A stretch of 64,000 nt of DNA from Deinococcus peraridilitoris DSM 19664 (GTDB taxonomy: Bacteria; Deinococcota; Deinococci; Deinococcales; Deinococcaceae), in assembly GCF_000317835.1 (NCBI RefSeq), contig NC_019789.1, positions 248,001 through 312,000 on the forward strand, in the 5' to 3' direction. Positions 61,892-64,000 of the stretch are shown one piece after another. The notes below the pieces were generated by a model. The model was not told the DNA's origin and did not search any database. It saw only the letters and a list, made by a program, of their open reading frames with translations. Numbering within the stretch: the stretch's first letter is position 1; each line of letters opens with the position of its first letter. A program made the position numbers and the translations under genes.

Positions 61892-63271
61892 ATGAATGTC
61901 ACCATCGTTGGCACTGGCTATGTAGGACTGGGCACCGGAGTGATGCTCGCTTACCTGGGACATCAGGTCATCGGCCTCGACACGGACCCCACGAAAATCG
62001 AGTCGCTCAAACGCGGGGAGATCCCCATTTACGAACCCGGACTCGACCAGCTGCTCGCGGAGGCTCAGGCCAATCTGCATTGGACCACCGACTACGCTCA
62101 CGCCATCCCTAATGCCGACGTCATCTTCATCTGCGTCGGAACCCCACCACAAAGCGACGGTCGGCCCAACCTCAGCTACTTGGAAGGAGCGGCGCGCAGC
62201 ATTGCCCAGAACCTCAACGGGAAAACCCAGGTGATCGTCAACAAAAGCACCGTTCCCATCGGCAGCGGTGACTGGGTGTCGCGTATCATCGAGGAGCACG
62301 CGGTGGACTACCACGCCAACCGTTACTTCGTCGTGTCCAACCCTGAGTTTCTGCGTGAAGGCACCGCGCTCGGCGACAGCCTTTACCCGGACCGCATCGT
62401 GCTGGGTGGCATTGCCGCTGGCCTCGTGCGCATGCGTCAGCTCTACGCGCCCCTGATTCACCAGTCCTTCAAGGCGCCCGACTACGTGCCGCGTCCCAAG
62501 GAATACACCGTCCCCGCCGTCGTGGAAACCACCCTCACCAGTGCTGAGATGATCAAGTACGCCGCCAACGCTTTTCTGGCGCTCAAGATCAGTTACGCCA
62601 ACGAAATCGCCGGCCTGTGCGAGCGAGTGGGGGCCAACATCGACGAGGTAACTGCGGGCATCGGGTTCGACCAGCGCATCGGTCACCGCTTCCTGGCGGC
62701 CGGCGCGGGCTGGGGTGGCAGCTGCTTCGGCAAGGACACCAGCGCCCTGATCACTACGGGCGGGGACTACGGATACGAAATGCCGATCCTGAGTGCCGCC
62801 ATCGAGGTCAACCAGCGTCAGCGCTCGACTGTCATCGACAAGCTGCAAAAGCACCTGCGCCTGCTGAAAGGCAAACGCGTCGCGGTCCTCGGCATGGCCT
62901 TCAAGCCCAACACGGATGATCTGCGTGACGCACCCGCGCACGACTTTATCGCCCGCCTCAATCTGCTCGGCGCGACCGTCGTCGCGCACGATCCGGTCGC
63001 CATGGAGCGCGCCCGCAAGGAATGGGCTCACCTGCGCTATCAGGAAGCGGCCACCGCGCAGGACGCCATCAACGGTGCCGACGCTGTGATCATCGCCACC
63101 GAGTGGACCGAGTACCGCCGCCTCAACTGGAACAGCAAGGTGCGCTCCATGCGCAATGCACTGGTCATCGACGCCCGCAACGTCATCAGCGAACCCCTGG
63201 ACGTCCCGGCCGTCATCGAGCAGATCGGTAAAGAACTCCCCGAGCGGACTGCTGCGGACGCCGTCGCTTAA
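61892..63271 (+). CDS. ugd: UDP-glucose 6-dehydrogenase
   Basis: 459 residues. NAD-binding GTGYVGLGTGVMLAYLGHQV at the N-terminus; VNKSTVPIGSGD and NPEFLREGTA (substrate site, catalytic Glu); EMIKYAANAFLALKISYANE with the catalytic Lys; catalytic Cys in GAGWGGSCFGKDTSAL (about 275); C-terminal VLGMAFKPNTDDLRDAP. It oxidises UDP-glucose twice to UDP-glucuronate. The decarboxylase gene follows 45 bases later, so the pair leads to UDP-xylose or its derivatives for surface polysaccharide. Confidence 0.95.
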   Translation: MNVTIVGTGYVGLGTGVMLAYLGHQVIGLDTDPTKIESLKRGEIPIYEPGLDQLLAEAQANLHWTTDYAHAIPNADVIFICVGTPPQSDGRPNLSYLEGAARSIAQNLNGKTQVIVNKSTVPIGSGDWVSRIIEEHAVDYHANRYFVVSNPEFLREGTALGDSLYPDRIVLGGIAAGLVRMRQLYAPLIHQSFKAPDYVPRPKEYTVPAVVETTLTSAEMIKYAANAFLALKISYANEIAGLCERVGANIDEVTAGIGFDQRIGHRFLAAGAGWGGSCFGKDTSALITTGGDYGYEMPILSAAIEVNQRQRSTVIDKLQKHLRLLKGKRVAVLGMAFKPNTDDLRDAPAHDFIARLNLLGATVVAHDPVAMERARKEWAHLRYQEAATAQDAINGADAVIIATEWTEYRRLNWNSKVRSMRNALVIDARNVISEPLDVPAVIEQIGKELPERTAADAVA

Positions 63272-63316
63272 TCGCTTCACTACTCCAAAACCGCCAACAA
63301 TAGAATCGAGAGCGCT

Positions 63317-64000
63317 GTGACCCTACCCCTACACATCTTGATCACTGGAAGCGCCGGATTCATCGGAAGCCACCTCGTCGAGCGTTTTCTCGGCGAGGGG
63401 CATTTCGTGACCGGCGTCGACAACTACATCAGTGGACAGAAGCGCAACACCGAACTGTTCCTGAGCCACCCCAACTTCCGCTTTATCGAGGCGGACGTGA
63501 GCTACGGCATTCCATTCGAGGGCGAGAACCTCGACTGGGTGATGCATTTCGCCTCCCCCGCCAGTCCGCCTCACTACCAGCAATTCCCTATCGAAACGCT
63601 GATGGTCGGCGCACAAGGTACGCAGAATGCCTTGGAGCTGGCGCACGGGCACGGCGCGAAGTTTATGCTGGCCAGCACTAGCGAAGTATATGGCGACCCG
63701 CTGATGCACCCCCAACCCGAAACGTACTGGGGTAACGTGAACCCGAATGGGGTGCGGAGTTGTTATGACGAGGCTAAGCGGTATGCAGAAGCCATCACGA
63801 TGGCGTACCACCGCACGAAGGGGATTGACACGCGAATCATCCGTATCTTCAACACCTTTGGGCCTAGGATGCGAGCCGATGATGGACGCGTAGTGACCAA
63901 CTTCATCAATCAAGCATTATCGGGTCAGCCTCTAACTGTTTACGGCGACGGCAGCCAAACTCGTAGCTTTCAATACGTCGATGATTTGGTAGAGGGAATT
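63317..64000 (+). CDS. UDP-glucuronic acid decarboxylase (UXS type), truncated by window end
   Basis: The visible 228 codons begin at the GTG at 63317. NAD-binding [23 protein letters not shown]-x-S-G at [31 protein letters not shown] is specific to UXS-like decarboxylases; catalytic Thr/Ser in [12 protein letters not shown]-x-x-x-K in [21 protein letters not shown]. It converts UDP-glucuronate to UDP-xylose. The 3' end (about 85 codons) lies outside. Coupled in function with ugd. Confidence 0.92.
   Translation, partial: MTLPLHILITGSAGFIGSHLVERFLGEGHFVTGVDNYISGQKRNTELFLSHPNFRFIEADVSYGIPFEGENLDWVMHFASPASPPHYQQFPIETLMVGAQGTQNALELAHGHGAKFMLASTSEVYGDPLMHPQPETYWGNVNPNGVRSCYDEAKRYAEAITMAYHRTKGIDTRIIRIFNTFGPRMRADDGRVVTNFINQALSGQPLTVYGDGSQTRSFQYVDDLVEGI

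Noticed and set aside
61844..63280. Minus-strand frame of 478 codons
   Set aside because: Antisense to UDP-glucose dehydrogenase with all catalytic residues in place.

Overview
The window is high-GC DNA with many GTG/TTG starts. It carries ABC/TRAP sugar-acid uptake genes, GAF-rich sensor kinases, several tyrosine recombinases and IS families common in Deinococcus, so a Deinococcus-like bacterium is the best guess. That is an inference from gene style; there is no rRNA or other phylogenetic marker. About the first 24 kb is metabolic, 24-44 kb is a mobile-element and decay zone, 44-54 kb mixes signalling and metal resistance with further mobile elements, 53-61 kb encodes repeat-rich surface proteins, and the end enters a polysaccharide cluster.

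Region 1 (1-6.2 kb): the tail of an MFS exporter, then a peptide/opine-type ABC importer (substrate-binding protein and two permeases, no ATPase) divergent from a GntR/UTRA regulator coupled to anhydro-N-acetylmuramate kinase. This suggests uptake and recycling of murein fragments. Region 2 (6.2-16.4 kb): a leftward D-galactonate (De Ley-Doudoroff) operon with an FCD-type GntR regulator, galactonate dehydratase, KDGal kinase, two KDPG/KDPGal-type aldolases and KDG kinase. It includes decayed genes for a 2-hydroxyacid dehydrogenase and an MFS transporter. A terminator separates it from an upstream TRAP transporter operon (dctQ-M-P). Region 3 (16.4-24.2 kb): a Weimberg-type pentonate operon with a GntR regulator, FAD-linked oxidase, FAH-family ketodeoxypentonate dehydratase, ketoglutarate semialdehyde dehydrogenase and YjhG-type xylonate dehydratase. 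Opposite it lies a frameshifted HAD phosphatase. Two tandem FCD-type operator candidates 21 bp apart lie between the TRAP operon and the HAD gene.

Region 4 (24.2-39.7 kb) is a nest of mobile elements. An IS256-family element (about 24602-35651, matching end repeats) is split twice: by a 7.97-kb Tn3-family transposon (41-bp inverted repeats, perfect 5-bp GGGAG target duplication) and by a serine-recombinase element inside the IS256 transposase gene. The Tn3 transposon carries a decayed tnpA, a decayed tyrosine recombinase, and a two-component cargo: a 1112-aa five-GAF histidine kinase, a 29-codon coupled mini-ORF and a stand-alone receiver protein. Further right are a tyrosine-recombinase-like protein lacking catalytic residues and an rtcB-type RNA ligase pseudogene cut by an IS5-type element. 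That IS duplicates CTAG and carries a passenger zinc-ribbon gene.

Region 5 (39.7-53.4 kb): a small HExxH protein with an orphan FtsX-type permease, a VapBC toxin-antitoxin pair, an intact XerC/D-type recombinase behind a perfect 16-bp palindrome, a zinc-ribbon/HTH gene pair, a GGDEF-EAL cyclic-di-GMP enzyme, a Zn/Cd/Pb P-type ATPase with its ArsR/SmtB regulator, an IS4-type element sitting in an IS110 gene, and a phage-type integrase. Region 6 (53.5-61.7 kb): a lipoprotein built of sixteen 29-aa repeats, an Ig-like lipoprotein, a 5'-truncated Ig-like protein, and an att-like locus (tRNA-Asn 3' fragment flanked by paired AGTGGCA repeats). Region 7 (61.9 kb to end): UDP-glucose dehydrogenase followed by UDP-glucuronate decarboxylase, making UDP-xylose precursors for exopolysaccharide.

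Single-base frameshifts are unusually frequent (HAD gene, hydroxyacid dehydrogenase, tnpA, the transposon tyrosine recombinase, IS256, IS4, rtcB). Most sit in genes already expected to decay, but assembly indels cannot be excluded from sequence alone.
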